Below, piece by piece: positions 37,217-46,800 of a DNA stretch of 64,000 bases (within the stretch, counting starts at the first letter, position 1; the number at the start of each line of letters is the position of its first letter). Under the pieces are notes generated by a model. It did no database searches. It was not told where the DNA came from and was given only the letters and a program-made list of their open reading frames with translations. A program made the translations under genes and the position numbers. Origin of the DNA: Methylococcaceae bacterium (lineage in GTDB: Bacteria > Pseudomonadota > Gammaproteobacteria > Methylococcales > Methylomonadaceae); NCBI GenBank assembly GCA_013140705.1, contig JABFSH010000020.1:1-64000 (forward strand), written 5' to 3'.

Positions 37217-39762
37217 TCTGTACGCAATGCTTCGGCGGGTCTGGTTTGCGCCATCTTGATGGCGGGAAAAACACCGGCAAGCAATGCCGCGAGAAAGGCA
37301 AAAACCAAGCCTTGGAAAAGACTGCCGGAATCAAAGAAAAACGCCATCGTCCAGCCGAATGAACGTTGGTAAACTACAAAAATCAATACATAAGCCACGA
37401 TCAAGCCGACAGGAATGGCCAATAAGCCCGCAATCAGTCCCATCAACCCGGTTTCACTGATTATCAGCACCGTTAACTGTCTGGTGGTTATACCGATAGC
37501 CCGTAAAATACCCAACTGCCGTGTTCGCTCAAACTGTAAGGCCATTAATGCGCTGAATACACCAACACAGGCAATGGCTGCTGACAGCCAACGTAAAGTT
37601 TCAGTAATGGTAAAGGTCTGATCGAATACCTCCATGGATGCCTTATAAATATCCTGATCAGATTTTACGGATTGCGGCATGGTCAGCAATTGACTGATCC
37701 CGCTTTCCAGCTGTTTTATATCGGCACCTTCCCTGGCATAAACACCAATACCGGAGTAACCTAAATTCGGCCAATAGCGTTGGTAATTTTGCCGGCTCAT
37801 GGCCAAATGACCTTGATCGCCGCTGTAATCAGCATAAATGCCGGCCACTTCAAACGAGTGCTCGCCCTGATCTGTTTTTAATAGAATTTTTTGGCCCAGC
37901 TTAACCGCATGATGATAAGCATAGGGCTCTGTTACAAGCAACGTCGGTTGATTCTCGAACCTGTACCAAAAATTTGCGGCAACCTTATGTGTAAAGATAA
38001 ATCCCTGTCGGGATTTTAGATTCAACTCAAACGCCGACACTTTAGTGAGCTGATCATCAGCGATTAGCTTTGTATGAAATACGCTACTCAGCATTTGCAC
38101 ACCACCCAGGCTGGCTATTTTTTCCTTCAAAAATTGATCAGTCAAGGCCTTGCCGGCAGCCATCTTGTCACCCGGCAACGATACATAAAGATCTGCAGGC
38201 AAGCTGGAATGCAGCCACTGAGCAACCGTCTGGCGAAAACTGCCGATCATCAAGTCCATGCCTATTGTCGCAGAAACCGCAATCATCAATGCCGCTATTG
38301 CGATCCCTGTTCTGCTGATTTCAGCCGAGACCATGCGTACAGGCAATCGCCCCAAAATACCTAAAAAACGCCCGAACAATCGTTCAATCAGTCTCATCAG
38401 CAACAAGGTAAGCACAGGGGTTAGCAAACCAAATCCAAACAGTATCACGAAAATGCTGGCTAACCCCACGGTGATGCTTTTACCGGAAAACAAGGCCATA
38501 GCCAGGCTTGCGGATATCAATACAACACTGATTAATCCTATGGATTGCATTAACCGGCGGCTGTCCGATTCCAATCGGGATCTTGCCAGGACTTTAACGG
38601 GCGACAAGCGCGTCGCTTCAAAGGCTGGCGGTAATACCGCCAGCAGCGTAGCGCTGATACCTAACAATACACCTTTGCCGATTTGTAAGGGTGTAATCAT
38701 TAAAGAAGCGGTGTCGATATGAAAATAAATAGCGTTTATAGTTCCTGAGATCAGATGTAACAAACCTTGTCCCAGCACGATGCCAAGTGCGATACCGATA
38801 AAAGTGCCGATAATTGCCAACAGGAATGCTTCGCCAATAATCACAAGAAATATCTGTTGCCGGGTGACCCCCACTATTCGCAAACTGCCGATTAAATGTC
38901 GCCGCTGGATAACCAGAAAAGTCATGGTGTTATAGATTAAAAACATGCCTACCAGCAGCGAAAGCAGCCCTAATGCCTTCAAGTTGATGGAAAATGCCCG
39001 GGTCATCTCCCGCATGGAGTCACCTTGATTATCCATGGATATCAATAAGGCAGAGCCGGGCAATACATTTTGTATCGTTGACAAGGTTTCAGTGGCATTT
39101 TTATCAACTAACACTTCAATTGAACTCAGTCGCCCAAATAATCCCAATACTTCCTGCGCTGTGGCGATATCGGTAATGATCAGTTTAGCCAGCACCTGTT
39201 CTGAAACGGCGTTGTTAGCGGAAATCAGGCCGATGACTTTTAATTGTTGTGTCCCGTGATCAGTAACGATGTTTAACGGAGCATTAACAGGCAATTTGAG
39301 TCTTTGCGCAGTTTTTTCACTTAACAGTGCGCTATTGGGTTCATTCATTAACTGTGTCAATAAATCCTGTTGAGAATTTTTTTTGTGCCCAGTTTGCCAG
39401 CCCGAATGTAAGGATTTTTCAATGAACGGATCGATGCCAATCAACTTAAAACTGTCTTCACCCGGTTGCTCCAGCTTTACATAGCCAGTCACCACCGGCG
39501 ATAAATTGGCCAAGCCCAGACCAACTCTTAATCGGCTATACAGCTTTTCATCAAGTCCTCCATCACTGGCGATTATGCGATGCGTGGCATTTCCGGAAAA
39601 CGCCCTAGCTGCTTGATTAAATGAACTGAGCGAGCTTTCCATTGCCAAATCAATAGCAATAACAACGGCCACACCCAAAGCTATGCCCAAGATAGCCAGC
39701 GCCAGCTGCCAGGGGTGCTGCCATAAAAAATTTCGGCTTGCGCGCTTAAGGATTGAATTCAT
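37213..39762 (-). CDS. FtsX/MacB-type ABC permease (AttF-AttG-like)
   Basis: An 849-aa permease. The N-terminal helix (LALAILGIALGVAVVIAIDLA) leads into a MacB-type periplasmic domain, and two FtsX blocks (about residues 255-390 and 720-845) give the usual eight to ten membrane segments. The size is that of two FtsX units in one chain. It overlaps both the ATPase gene and attH by 4 bases, so the three form one tight operon. Confidence 0.88.
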   Translation of the reverse strand: MNSILKRASRNFLWQHPWQLALAILGIALGVAVVIAIDLAMESSLSSFNQAARAFSGNATHRIIASDGGLDEKLYSRLRVGLGLANLSPVVTGYVKLEQPGEDSFKLIGIDPFIEKSLHSGWQTGHKKNSQQDLLTQLMNEPNSALLSEKTAQRLKLPVNAPLNIVTDHGTQQLKVIGLISANNAVSEQVLAKLIITDIATAQEVLGLFGRLSSIEVLVDKNATETLSTIQNVLPGSALLISMDNQGDSMREMTRAFSINLKALGLLSLLVGMFLIYNTMTFLVIQRRHLIGSLRIVGVTRQQIFLVIIGEAFLLAIIGTFIGIALGIVLGQGLLHLISGTINAIYFHIDTASLMITPLQIGKGVLLGISATLLAVLPPAFEATRLSPVKVLARSRLESDSRRLMQSIGLISVVLISASLAMALFSGKSITVGLASIFVILFGFGLLTPVLTLLLMRLIERLFGRFLGILGRLPVRMVSAEISRTGIAIAALMIAVSATIGMDLMIGSFRQTVAQWLHSSLPADLYVSLPGDKMAAGKALTDQFLKEKIASLGGVQMLSSVFHTKLIADDQLTKVSAFELNLKSRQGFIFTHKVAANFWYRFENQPTLLVTEPYAYHHAVKLGQKILLKTDQGEHSFEVAGIYADYSGDQGHLAMSRQNYQRYWPNLGYSGIGVYAREGADIKQLESGISQLLTMPQSVKSDQDIYKASMEVFDQTFTITETLRWLSAAIACVGVFSALMALQFERTRQLGILRAIGITTRQLTVLIISETGLMGLIAGLLAIPVGLIVAYVLIFVVYQRSFGWTMAFFFDSGSLFQGLVFAFLAALLAGVFPAIKMAQTRPAEALRTE

Positions 39763-40442
39763 TCGAGATGTAATGACTGGTTTCGGATGGAAAAAACCCG
39801 GTTCGCCTTACCGATGACTTCCTGACTGTGAGTCGCCATAATCATGGTTTTGCCAGCTTTTCTGACCAGAATATCCAGCAATTCCAATACTTGTTCAGCG
39901 GTATCCAGATCCAGATTGCCGGTCGGTTCATCAGCAAGTATCAGATCCGGGTCATGAATTAAAGCGCGGGCTATTGCCACTCTTTGTTGTTCGCCGCCGG
40001 ATAATCGGTCCGGATAACTGTCCAGCCGATCGGATAACTTTAATCTATCCAGTAATTCGGCGACACTATCACGATCCTTGCGACTTGCTCGCCTGATTAA
40101 CTCCAATGGCAACAGAAGATTTTCCGCAACCGTCAACGTCGGGATCAAATTATAGGACTGGAATACAAAGCCAATATGATAGCGGCGGAACAGCGTGCGA
40201 TCATGTTCGGAAAGACTGGTAATGTCAGTACCGTTAATGATGATTTTTCCGCTGTCGGGCGGATCAATGCCACTGATAAGATTTAAAAAAGTTGACTTAC
40301 CCGAGCCGCTTCGACCGAGTAAAACAATAAATTCGCCACGACTGACCCGCAGGGTTAATTCTCTGAATACTACATGTTGCTGATCCGACTCCCGATAACT
40401 TTTATTTAACTGTTCAAGTGATATGGCTGCTTCTGTGGTCAT
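39759..40442 (-). CDS. ABC transporter ATP-binding protein (AttE/LolD-like)
   Basis: A 227-aa ATPase with Walker A LLGRSGSGKSTFLN, signature LSGGEQQRVAIARALI, Walker B LILADEPTGNLD and the H-loop ATHSQEV. It belongs to the MacB/LolD group, which drives FtsX-type permeases. The ATG at 40442 (MTTEAAISLEQLN) is preferred over an upstream start that adds a non-conserved leader. First gene of the minus-strand att-like operon. Confidence 0.92.
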   Translation of the reverse strand: MTTEAAISLEQLNKSYRESDQQHVVFRELTLRVSRGEFIVLLGRSGSGKSTFLNLISGIDPPDSGKIIINGTDITSLSEHDRTLFRRYHIGFVFQSYNLIPTLTVAENLLLPLELIRRASRKDRDSVAELLDRLKLSDRLDSYPDRLSGGEQQRVAIARALIHDPDLILADEPTGNLDLDTAEQVLELLDILVRKAGKTMIMATHSQEVIGKANRVFSIRNQSLHLE

Positions 40443-40600
40443 AGAGGCTTTATCATAAAAGTTCAAAACTAAAAGATTACAGTAAGTTTCATGATTGTGG
40501 AGAAATAAGATTGCTACCCTCCACTTCCTTTGTCTCGGGCAGCTACTCACTGAGGTCGCAGAAGAAAAAGAGATTCTGAGCTGTCAAAAATATTGAATTT

Positions 40601-40768
40601 AACCTAAAAAAATCAGTTGAAAGTCGTGAAATCCGTTCGTGCTGAGTTTATCGAAGCATGAGCGGGTTTCACAACCAACCCACTGGGTGAGCATTCCAAA
40701 TCCCGTACATCCTTCGACTAGGCTCAGGACGAACGGGATTTGGAATGCTCATCTGATTTTTCTAGGTT
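40601..40768. mobile_element. MITE-like element, family D left copy
   Basis: A 168-base element with ends AACCTAAAAAAATCAGTTG and, inverted, AACCTAGAAAAATCAGATG. It contains two REP-like palindromes, including GGGATTTGGAATGCTCA facing its complement. A homologous copy in inverted orientation lies at 41988-42228, so the two bracket the divergent cas1-cas2 pair. Confidence 0.75.
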
Positions 40769-40883
40769 GATGTGTATTCAAAAGCTCTTATATTTTTCCC
40801 GAATCATCAGGGAAGTTATTAATAGCCGTACCTAACCGATTTGACAGGAAAGTCCAACGAATCCAATTATCCATCACAGCAAA

Positions 40884-41198
40884 CTACCATAACAAACGGT
40901 TAACACCATTTTCCGAAAACAAAAGCACATCATCAGGAAAATATTGTCTGCCAAGTCCGTCAACTTCACAGTGCTTGGGTAGCCCATAACAACGGACATC
41001 ATCTTCACGCTGATCGATCAGAGCCGATAAGGCTAACATTAAGGATTCTACCTGCGTTCGTTTAAATTCTGCAGTAAATACGGAATACTGAACGGGCAAT
41101 CCGCGTTTTTTCAGGCAGCGATGCACCCGCACCAAGCGTTTCGGATTGGCAATGTCATAGCAAATTAAAAATAAAGCATATTGATTATCCGCCATCAA
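40884..41198 (-). CDS. cas2: Cas2, second (divergent) pair
   Basis: A 104-aa Cas2-fold protein: FLICYDIANPKRLVRVHRCL is the first strand with the conserved Asp, and RGLPVQYSVFTAEF the second. It overlaps the upstream divergent cas1 by 4 bases. It differs clearly from the other Cas2 (43229-43513), so it is not a recent duplicate. Cas2 bridges Cas1 dimers in spacer integration. Confidence 0.85.
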   Translation of the reverse strand: MMADNQYALFLICYDIANPKRLVRVHRCLKKRGLPVQYSVFTAEFKRTQVESLMLALSALIDQREDDVRCYGLPKHCEVDGLGRQYFPDDVLLFSENGVNRLLW

Positions 41199-41953
41199 TA
41201 GATCTCAATCAGCCAGCGATGCAGCTTGTTCAATAAACCGGCGTGTAAATAACCAATCCGAGCTGAACGCCCATTATAAAAAGCCAGGATTTCCTGATGC
41301 TCTGGAAACGCTGTTTGCTTTTCCAGCCAACGTAACAAGGATACTTCGAAATCCCAAAAAATTAATCGGGAAAAATCGAGTGGCAAATTAAGCCAACGCT
41401 CCTGTAAAAGTTCGGATTTACCACTTAGACCGGCTTCCAGAAACAATTGAACCAACTCGGCTGTTAACAATCCTCGTATTTTGGAATAAATTACATTGAC
41501 CGGTTGAATAGACAAAAAACGTTTTTGATTGTCGAAAAAATCATGTAATTGCCGCGATGACACGAACAAATGGGTATCTACCTGCAATTTTTTGGATGTA
41601 CTTCGAATGGCCATCCTCTCCATTGCCTTAAACCAATCCAAATACAATTCCAGAGCGTCAGGCCGCCCCAATAAATCCCCCAGTCGCTGTAGACAGGAAT
41701 GCCGTTCATTGCCTTTGCCAAGCCATCGGGCCCTTAATTCTCCATTATCGTCCAGGAAAGCCACCGAAATACCCCGATCAGCACAAGCCAATAAGGCATC
41801 TGTTTCCCATGTCGCAGTCCCACATACAATGACTCTGGAAATCCGTTGCAAAGGAAACAACCGATCAGCTTGATCGGGCACAATCACTCGTAAAGCTGGA
41901 TCATCCAGTTTGATTAGCGTCTTGCTACTCGTGCTTACATACAAAGGCCGCAT
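41195..41953 (-). CDS. cas1: Divergent Cas1, catalytic residues apparently missing
   Basis: A 252-aa Cas1 homologue. The N-terminal beta domain is recognisable (LYVSTSSKTLIKLDD, RVIVCGTATWETDALLACADRGISVAFLD). The C-terminal helical domain is about 70 residues shorter than in the neighbouring Cas1. The usual Glu of the EGxxAxxYF helix and the His of the GFxH motif have no counterpart; an Asp-Glu pair in IFWDFEVSLLRW may align with the last acidic positions. It is therefore probably unable to integrate spacers by itself. It may be a structural partner or have another function. It forms an operon with its own cas2 and is framed by inverted MITE copies. Confidence 0.8.
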   Translation of the reverse strand: MRPLYVSTSSKTLIKLDDPALRVIVPDQADRLFPLQRISRVIVCGTATWETDALLACADRGISVAFLDDNGELRARWLGKGNERHSCLQRLGDLLGRPDALELYLDWFKAMERMAIRSTSKKLQVDTHLFVSSRQLHDFFDNQKRFLSIQPVNVIYSKIRGLLTAELVQLFLEAGLSGKSELLQERWLNLPLDFSRLIFWDFEVSLLRWLEKQTAFPEHQEILAFYNGRSARIGYLHAGLLNKLHRWLIEIY

Positions 41954-41987
41954 TCAGTAACTCTCACAGTCTGTCAATAATTGTTAA

Positions 41988-42228
41988 ATCCTAGAAAAAT
42001 CAGATGAGCATTCCAAATCCCGTTCGTCCTGAGCGCAGTCGAAGGATGTACGGGATTTGGAATGCTCACCCAGTGGGTGGTTGGTGATGAAATCAGCTCA
42101 TGCTTCGATAAACTCTCGGCAACTGCTCCATGCGTCGCCTAAAGCGCCTACTGTCGGTGCTCTACCTCCTGCATCCCTGCAGTCGAGCACGAACGGATTT
42201 CACGCCTTTCAACTGATTTTTTTAGGTT
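41988..42228. mobile_element. MITE-like element, family D right copy
   Basis: Inverted relative to the left copy. The ends match (CCTAGAAAAATCAGATGAG and, inverted, AACCTAAAAAAATCAGTTG) and possible TTAA target duplications lie at both ends. It is longer than the left copy because a segment of about 70 bases (42114-42186) sits in its REP core; the same segment is in family B copy 1. Confidence 0.75.
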
Positions 42229-42262
42229 AATTCAAAATATCGAGGTTTTTTTGTTTGTTTAT

Positions 42263-43225
42263 TTATATATCTTTATTCGCATACTGGTTGACAAAACGTT
42301 GAGAGAGTAAATAACCGTATCGTCTCAATAGTCTGCGAACCGGTTTTGTAAACAGCTCATATTCGGCATAAAATCGTTGACGACCTGCTTTATTTAAAAT
42401 AGTACGCCCGTTATCATCAGAAAAATTTTCTGGGCGCAACACCCGCTCTCGAAATAATTGCCAAACCCAGTTATCAAGCTCCGAGCGCAACACCTCTATA
42501 AAATCACAGGCTAGCGATTCTCGGCCAAAAGCTGGATCGTGATAAAAGCCGATATAAGGATCAAGTCCGGATTCCTGACAAGCTTTGACGGCATCAAAAT
42601 GCAACAGGGTATAGCCTAACGAGAGACAGGCATTGACCGGATCAGTAGGAGGTCGGCGTTGCCGACTGTTAAATTGCAACGACGGCGCAAACAGCTGGGT
42701 GAAGGCCTTAAAATAGGCGGCTGCTCCGCTGCCTTCAAAGCCGCGCAAACGCTGTACAGAAAGGTTTTCATTCTCTACAGCCAATTGCTCCAGCAAACCA
42801 TTGATCGAAGCCTGGGCATTCAGTAAGGCAAGCCGTAAATCCGGACGTTGTGCCAATACAGCAGTTAAAAAACGCTTTTGACTCCGAAGCTTGGCGATGA
42901 CCAGCCAGCGACATAATTTCAATCTTTCTGCCGAATCCAGGTAGCAGGCATATTGGGCCACCCTTCGTTTACTGTCATTGTGCGGCTTACCCAGCAACGT
43001 CGCCACGCTCCGATGATTTCTGCCACTGAGCATCAATACGCCGATATTTTTGTCGGCAAGCGCACCCAACAGGCGAGTATCCAGTGTGACGTGTCCTCGA
43101 ATCACTACTCTATTCAGCATGTGCAGCGGGACCGTACCACGCTTGTTACCTTTTTCATACAAAGCTATGCACTGACCTTCATAACTCAGCTTTAAATCTT
43201 TTCTATCCAGAAACAAAGTGCTCAT
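42263..43225 (-). CDS. cas1: Cas1, canonical CRISPR integrase
   Basis: A 320-aa Cas1. The catalytic Glu is in RGFEGSGAAAYF (about residue 161), the His in GFYHDPAFGRESL (about 228) and the acidic pair in ACDFIEVLR (about 240-243). PPTDPVNACLSLGYTLL is the typical dimer segment. It should integrate spacers at the leader end of the nearby array. It follows cas2 with a 3-base gap on the same strand. No reverse transcriptase is fused or adjacent. Confidence 0.95.
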   Translation of the reverse strand: MSTLFLDRKDLKLSYEGQCIALYEKGNKRGTVPLHMLNRVVIRGHVTLDTRLLGALADKNIGVLMLSGRNHRSVATLLGKPHNDSKRRVAQYACYLDSAERLKLCRWLVIAKLRSQKRFLTAVLAQRPDLRLALLNAQASINGLLEQLAVENENLSVQRLRGFEGSGAAAYFKAFTQLFAPSLQFNSRQRRPPTDPVNACLSLGYTLLHFDAVKACQESGLDPYIGFYHDPAFGRESLACDFIEVLRSELDNWVWQLFRERVLRPENFSDDNGRTILNKAGRQRFYAEYELFTKPVRRLLRRYGYLLSQRFVNQYANKDI

Positions 43226-43228
43226 TAC

Positions 43229-43513
43229 TTACCCTACATAATAAAAAGAGCCATCCTGCGGTGGAACCGCTTTGCCAAGTATTCTCACTCGGCACCGCGT
43301 GTCCAGTTTCAGCAGCATGAACCGGTCCTCCTGGAGATTGATTATCGAGTTAATTTCTGCCAATAACGCCACTTTTTCACTGGTCGATAAATAACATTCA
43401 TAAACTGATTTCTGACCGCCAGAGGCATACGTTCTGACAGCATAGAGTGCCTTGCGAAGCCGTTTGTTATCGGCAATGTCGTAAGCGGCGATATAAAGCT
43501 GTCGTTTTTTCAT
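43229..43513 (-). CDS. cas2: Cas2, canonical pair
   Basis: A 94-aa Cas2. The conserved strand-1 Asp is in YIAAYDIADNKRLRKAL and the SGGQKSVYECYL strand is typical. The ATG at 43513 (MKKRQLYIAAYD) is chosen over an upstream in-frame start at 43543, which would add a non-family leader. It is translated before cas1. Confidence 0.92.
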   Translation of the reverse strand: MKKRQLYIAAYDIADNKRLRKALYAVRTYASGGQKSVYECYLSTSEKVALLAEINSIINLQEDRFMLLKLDTRCRVRILGKAVPPQDGSFYYVG

Positions 43514-43650
43514 ACAGCCATATCGTAATGGAAGGATATTCAAAAAGCTGAACTGACAAGCTTGTCAGTCACAATGAGGTTAAGGTTTTATATCGATGTA
43601 TCAGTCATTGCCTCCAATCTAAATCGATTGGTGGCAATGGTACCCGCTCA

Positions 43651-43858
43651 GATTTACAATCACTTCTTTATTAATTCTACTTTGTCAGATTATGCTCAAG
43701 CTCGTCATACTCGCCTGGAGCGGGTATCCAGTGCCATGGATGGCGGGCTTAAACTCATCCATGACACCTGGATTCCGGCAATCCATGCCGGAAAGACGAT
43801 AGTGGAAAATAGTGAATAGGTAATCTGACAAAGTAGAATTAAAGTCAGTGGTACAAAC
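43651..43858. repeat. Degenerate terminal CRISPR repeat split by a MITE
   Basis: The left half (43651-43674, ending CACTTCTTTATTAA) and the right half (43841-43858, AAAGTCAGTGGTACAAAC) together reproduce the CRISPR repeat with a few mismatches and one inserted base. The family C element at 43675-43838 lies between them. This is the leader-distal repeat, where degeneration is expected. Confidence 0.75.
43675..43838. mobile_element. MITE-like element, family C copy 2, inside a CRISPR repeat
   Basis: A 164-base element with perfect terminal inverted repeats (TTCTACTTTGTCAGATTA and its complement). TTAA stands on both sides (43671-43674, 43839-43842), fitting a 4-base target duplication made inside the CRISPR repeat sequence TTTATTAAAGTCAG. 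The core is related to copy 1 at 30787-31017. Confidence 0.8.
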
Positions 43859-43892
43859 CACTAATCTGCGTCTGGTATCCCAACGGCGAGTG

Positions 43893-46800
43893 GTCTTAAT
43901 CCCTTCTTTATAAGGTCAGTGGTTCAAACTATCAAATTCAGGTGTAGACAAGCCTGAAGCCAATTGTCTTAATCCCTTCTTTATAAGGTCAGTGGTTCAA
44001 ACAACACGGGCTAGAATATCTCTAGCCCAATCATTGGTCTTAATCCCTTCTTTATAAGGTCAGTGGTTCAAACCTATCCAGAACTTCAAATAGCTGGATT
44101 TGACTCAGTCTTAATCCCTTCTTTATAAGGTCAGTGGTTCAAACTATTGTTTCTGTTGAACAATGGTTTTGAGGTTATGTCTTAATCCCTTCTTTATAAG
44201 GTCAGTGGTTCAAACATAACTGGAGTAGAAAATATACCTGAAATAACTGTCTTAATCCCTTCTTTATAAGGTCAGTGGTTCAAACGCTAATAGAAAAAGG
44301 CCTGCTTCCGGGCAGGCGTCTTAATCCCTTCTTTATAAGGTCAGTGGTTCAAACGTGGTGCTAGGCTTACATTTGTTAACGAAGCACAGTCTTAATCCCT
44401 TCTTTATAAGGTCAGTGGTTCAAACTGATAGAGTAAGGTAATTATGGCTAAATAATTGAATGTCTTAATCCCTTCTTTATAAGGTCAGTGGTTCAAACTC
44501 AAGCGCCCGCTTGGTTTCGGACTCTAGCTGAGTCTTAATCCCTTCTTTATAAGGTCAGTGGTTCAAACTTTAAACGGCTATAAAGGACATAAAGTGAAGT
44601 TCGAGTCTTAATCCCTTCTTTATAAGGTCAGTGGTTCAAACCGTAAAACCCTTGACCCTGATACAGGCTTTGTCTTAATCCCTTCTTTATAAGGTCAGTG
44701 GTTCAAACTAGAGTATGTAGACAAAAGGGAGATGGAGAATTTGTCTTAATCCCTTCTTTATAAGGTCAGTGGTTCAAACCCAAGCATCATGATAACCCAG
44801 CGTTTTACTTAAAGTCTTAATCCCTTCTTTATAAGGTCAGTGGTTCAAACACTCATTAATTAACCACAAAGACGGGAGCATATCGTCTTAATCCCTTCTT
44901 TATAAGGTCAGTGGTTCAAACCGTTCAACATCACTAGGCATGTTTTATAACATTGGTCTTAATCCCTTCTTTATAAGGTCAGTGGTTCAAACGACGAACA
45001 ACGCAAGGATGCTAACGAAGCTATGTCTTAATCCCTTCTTTATAAGGTCAGTGGTTCAAACTCTACGGAGTTACAAGTATGAGAAATCAAGTATATGTCT
45101 TAATCCCTTCTTTATAAGGTCAGTGGTTCAAACGCTCGCAAATTGAAAAATCAAGATCAAGAAGTTGAGTCTTAATCCCTTCTTTATAAGGTCAGTGGTT
45201 CAAACCGATTTAGATACAAAGGAAATTGTGTTTGAGGGTCTTAATCCCTTCTTTATAAGGTCAGTGGTTCAAACTCTTTCTATATTGAGATTAAAGCTAG
45301 TCCGGCAAAGTCTTAATCCCTTCTTTATAAGGTCAGTGGTTCAAACTGTTCTAATTGGTAAACATCGTTTGATAAATCTGTCTTAATCCCTTCTTTATAA
45401 GGTCAGTGGTTCAAACCAACAATTAGCTTCTCATTTAGATCCTTATTTAGTCTTAATCCCTTCTTTATAAGGTCAGTGGTTCAAACCTAAAAATAACTGA
45501 AAGGTACCAACGCGACTTCAGTCTTAATCCCTTCTTTATAAGGTCAGTGGTTCAAACTTAACGAGTACCCAGGTATCGACTTTAAGTCTACAGGTCTTAA
45601 TCCCTTCTTTATAAGGTCAGTGGTTCAAACGAGGCGTGGGAAAACAGCTTTATACGTGTTTTCTCAGTCTTAATCCCTTCTTTATAAGGTCAGTGGTTCA
45701 AACTGAACTTGGAGGTCTTCTAATTAACCAACAACACGTCTTAATCCCTTCTTTATAAGGTCAGTGGTTCAAACGATTCGACAAAGTTAAGGATTGGTCA
45801 AAAGTACGCGTCTTAATCCCTTCTTTATAAGGTCAGTGGTTCAAACGCGAAAACACACAAAACCATAGAAGCCACTTTATGTCTTAATCCCTTCTTTATA
45901 AGGTCAGTGGTTCAAACCTAAGAACAAGATTAAAAAGGTCTATTTAGAACAGTCTTAATCCCTTCTTTATAAGGTCAGTGGTTCAAACATAATGAGTGTA
46001 ATTAATCAAGAGATCACCGATACGTCTTAATCCCTTCTTTATAAGGTCAGTGGTTCAAACTTAGAAATAAAATGAAAGATTAGTTTTCTCCGAGTCTTAA
46101 TCCCTTCTTTATAAGGTCAGTGGTTCAAACCTTTTCCAAAGTTGTGATCGAATTGGGGCTTATAGTCTTAATCCCTTCTTTATAAGGTCAGTGGTTCAAA
46201 CTTCAAAAAACTTAGACGTCAATCCGGATTAAGTGTCTTAATCCCTTCTTTATAAGGTCAGTGGTTCAAACACAGCATACGCCCCTGGCTGTGTCGTTGT
46301 CTGGACGTCTTAATCCCTTCTTTATAAGGTCAGTGGTTCAAACTAAACGCTAATACATTGATCAAATATATTTCCGTCTTAATCCCTTCTTTATAAGGTC
46401 AGTGGTTCAAACAGATCATTTTCGGTCTTTAACCGAACAATTGAGGTCTTAATCCCTTCTTTATAAGGTCAGTGGTTCAAACCAAACGACCGCAAAACCT
46501 TCCTGGAAGGATCAGTCTTAATCCCTTCTTTATAAGGTCAGTGGTTCAAACTCCATGCGCGGCATCAAGGGTGAGCTATACCCGTCTTAATCCCTTCTTT
46601 ATAAGGTCAGTGGTTCAAACTGCGTAGACACTGAAGGCGTCCAACTGGTATGAGTCTTAATCCCTTCTTTATAAGGTCAGTGGTTCAAACATCGCTGAAA
46701 TTGCGAAATCGCTAAACACGATAAGGTCTTAATCCCTTCTTTATAAGGTCAGTGGTTCAAACAGGTAGCACTATTAAACACAGATCAGGTTAACATGTCT

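Noticed and set aside
42263-43225. Reverse-transcriptase-linked RNA spacer uptake
   Set aside because: Neither Cas1 has a fused or adjacent reverse transcriptase; the antisense bias is more simply selection.
43544-43650. Left flank of the array as the leader
   Set aside because: The repeat here is degenerate and MITE-split, the crRNA handle sequence fits the other direction, and all cas genes run minus, so the leader is on the right.
44940-45386. Two plus-strand frames with repeated LNPFFIRSVVQT in the protein
   Set aside because: They are translations of the CRISPR repeat and spacers, not genes.
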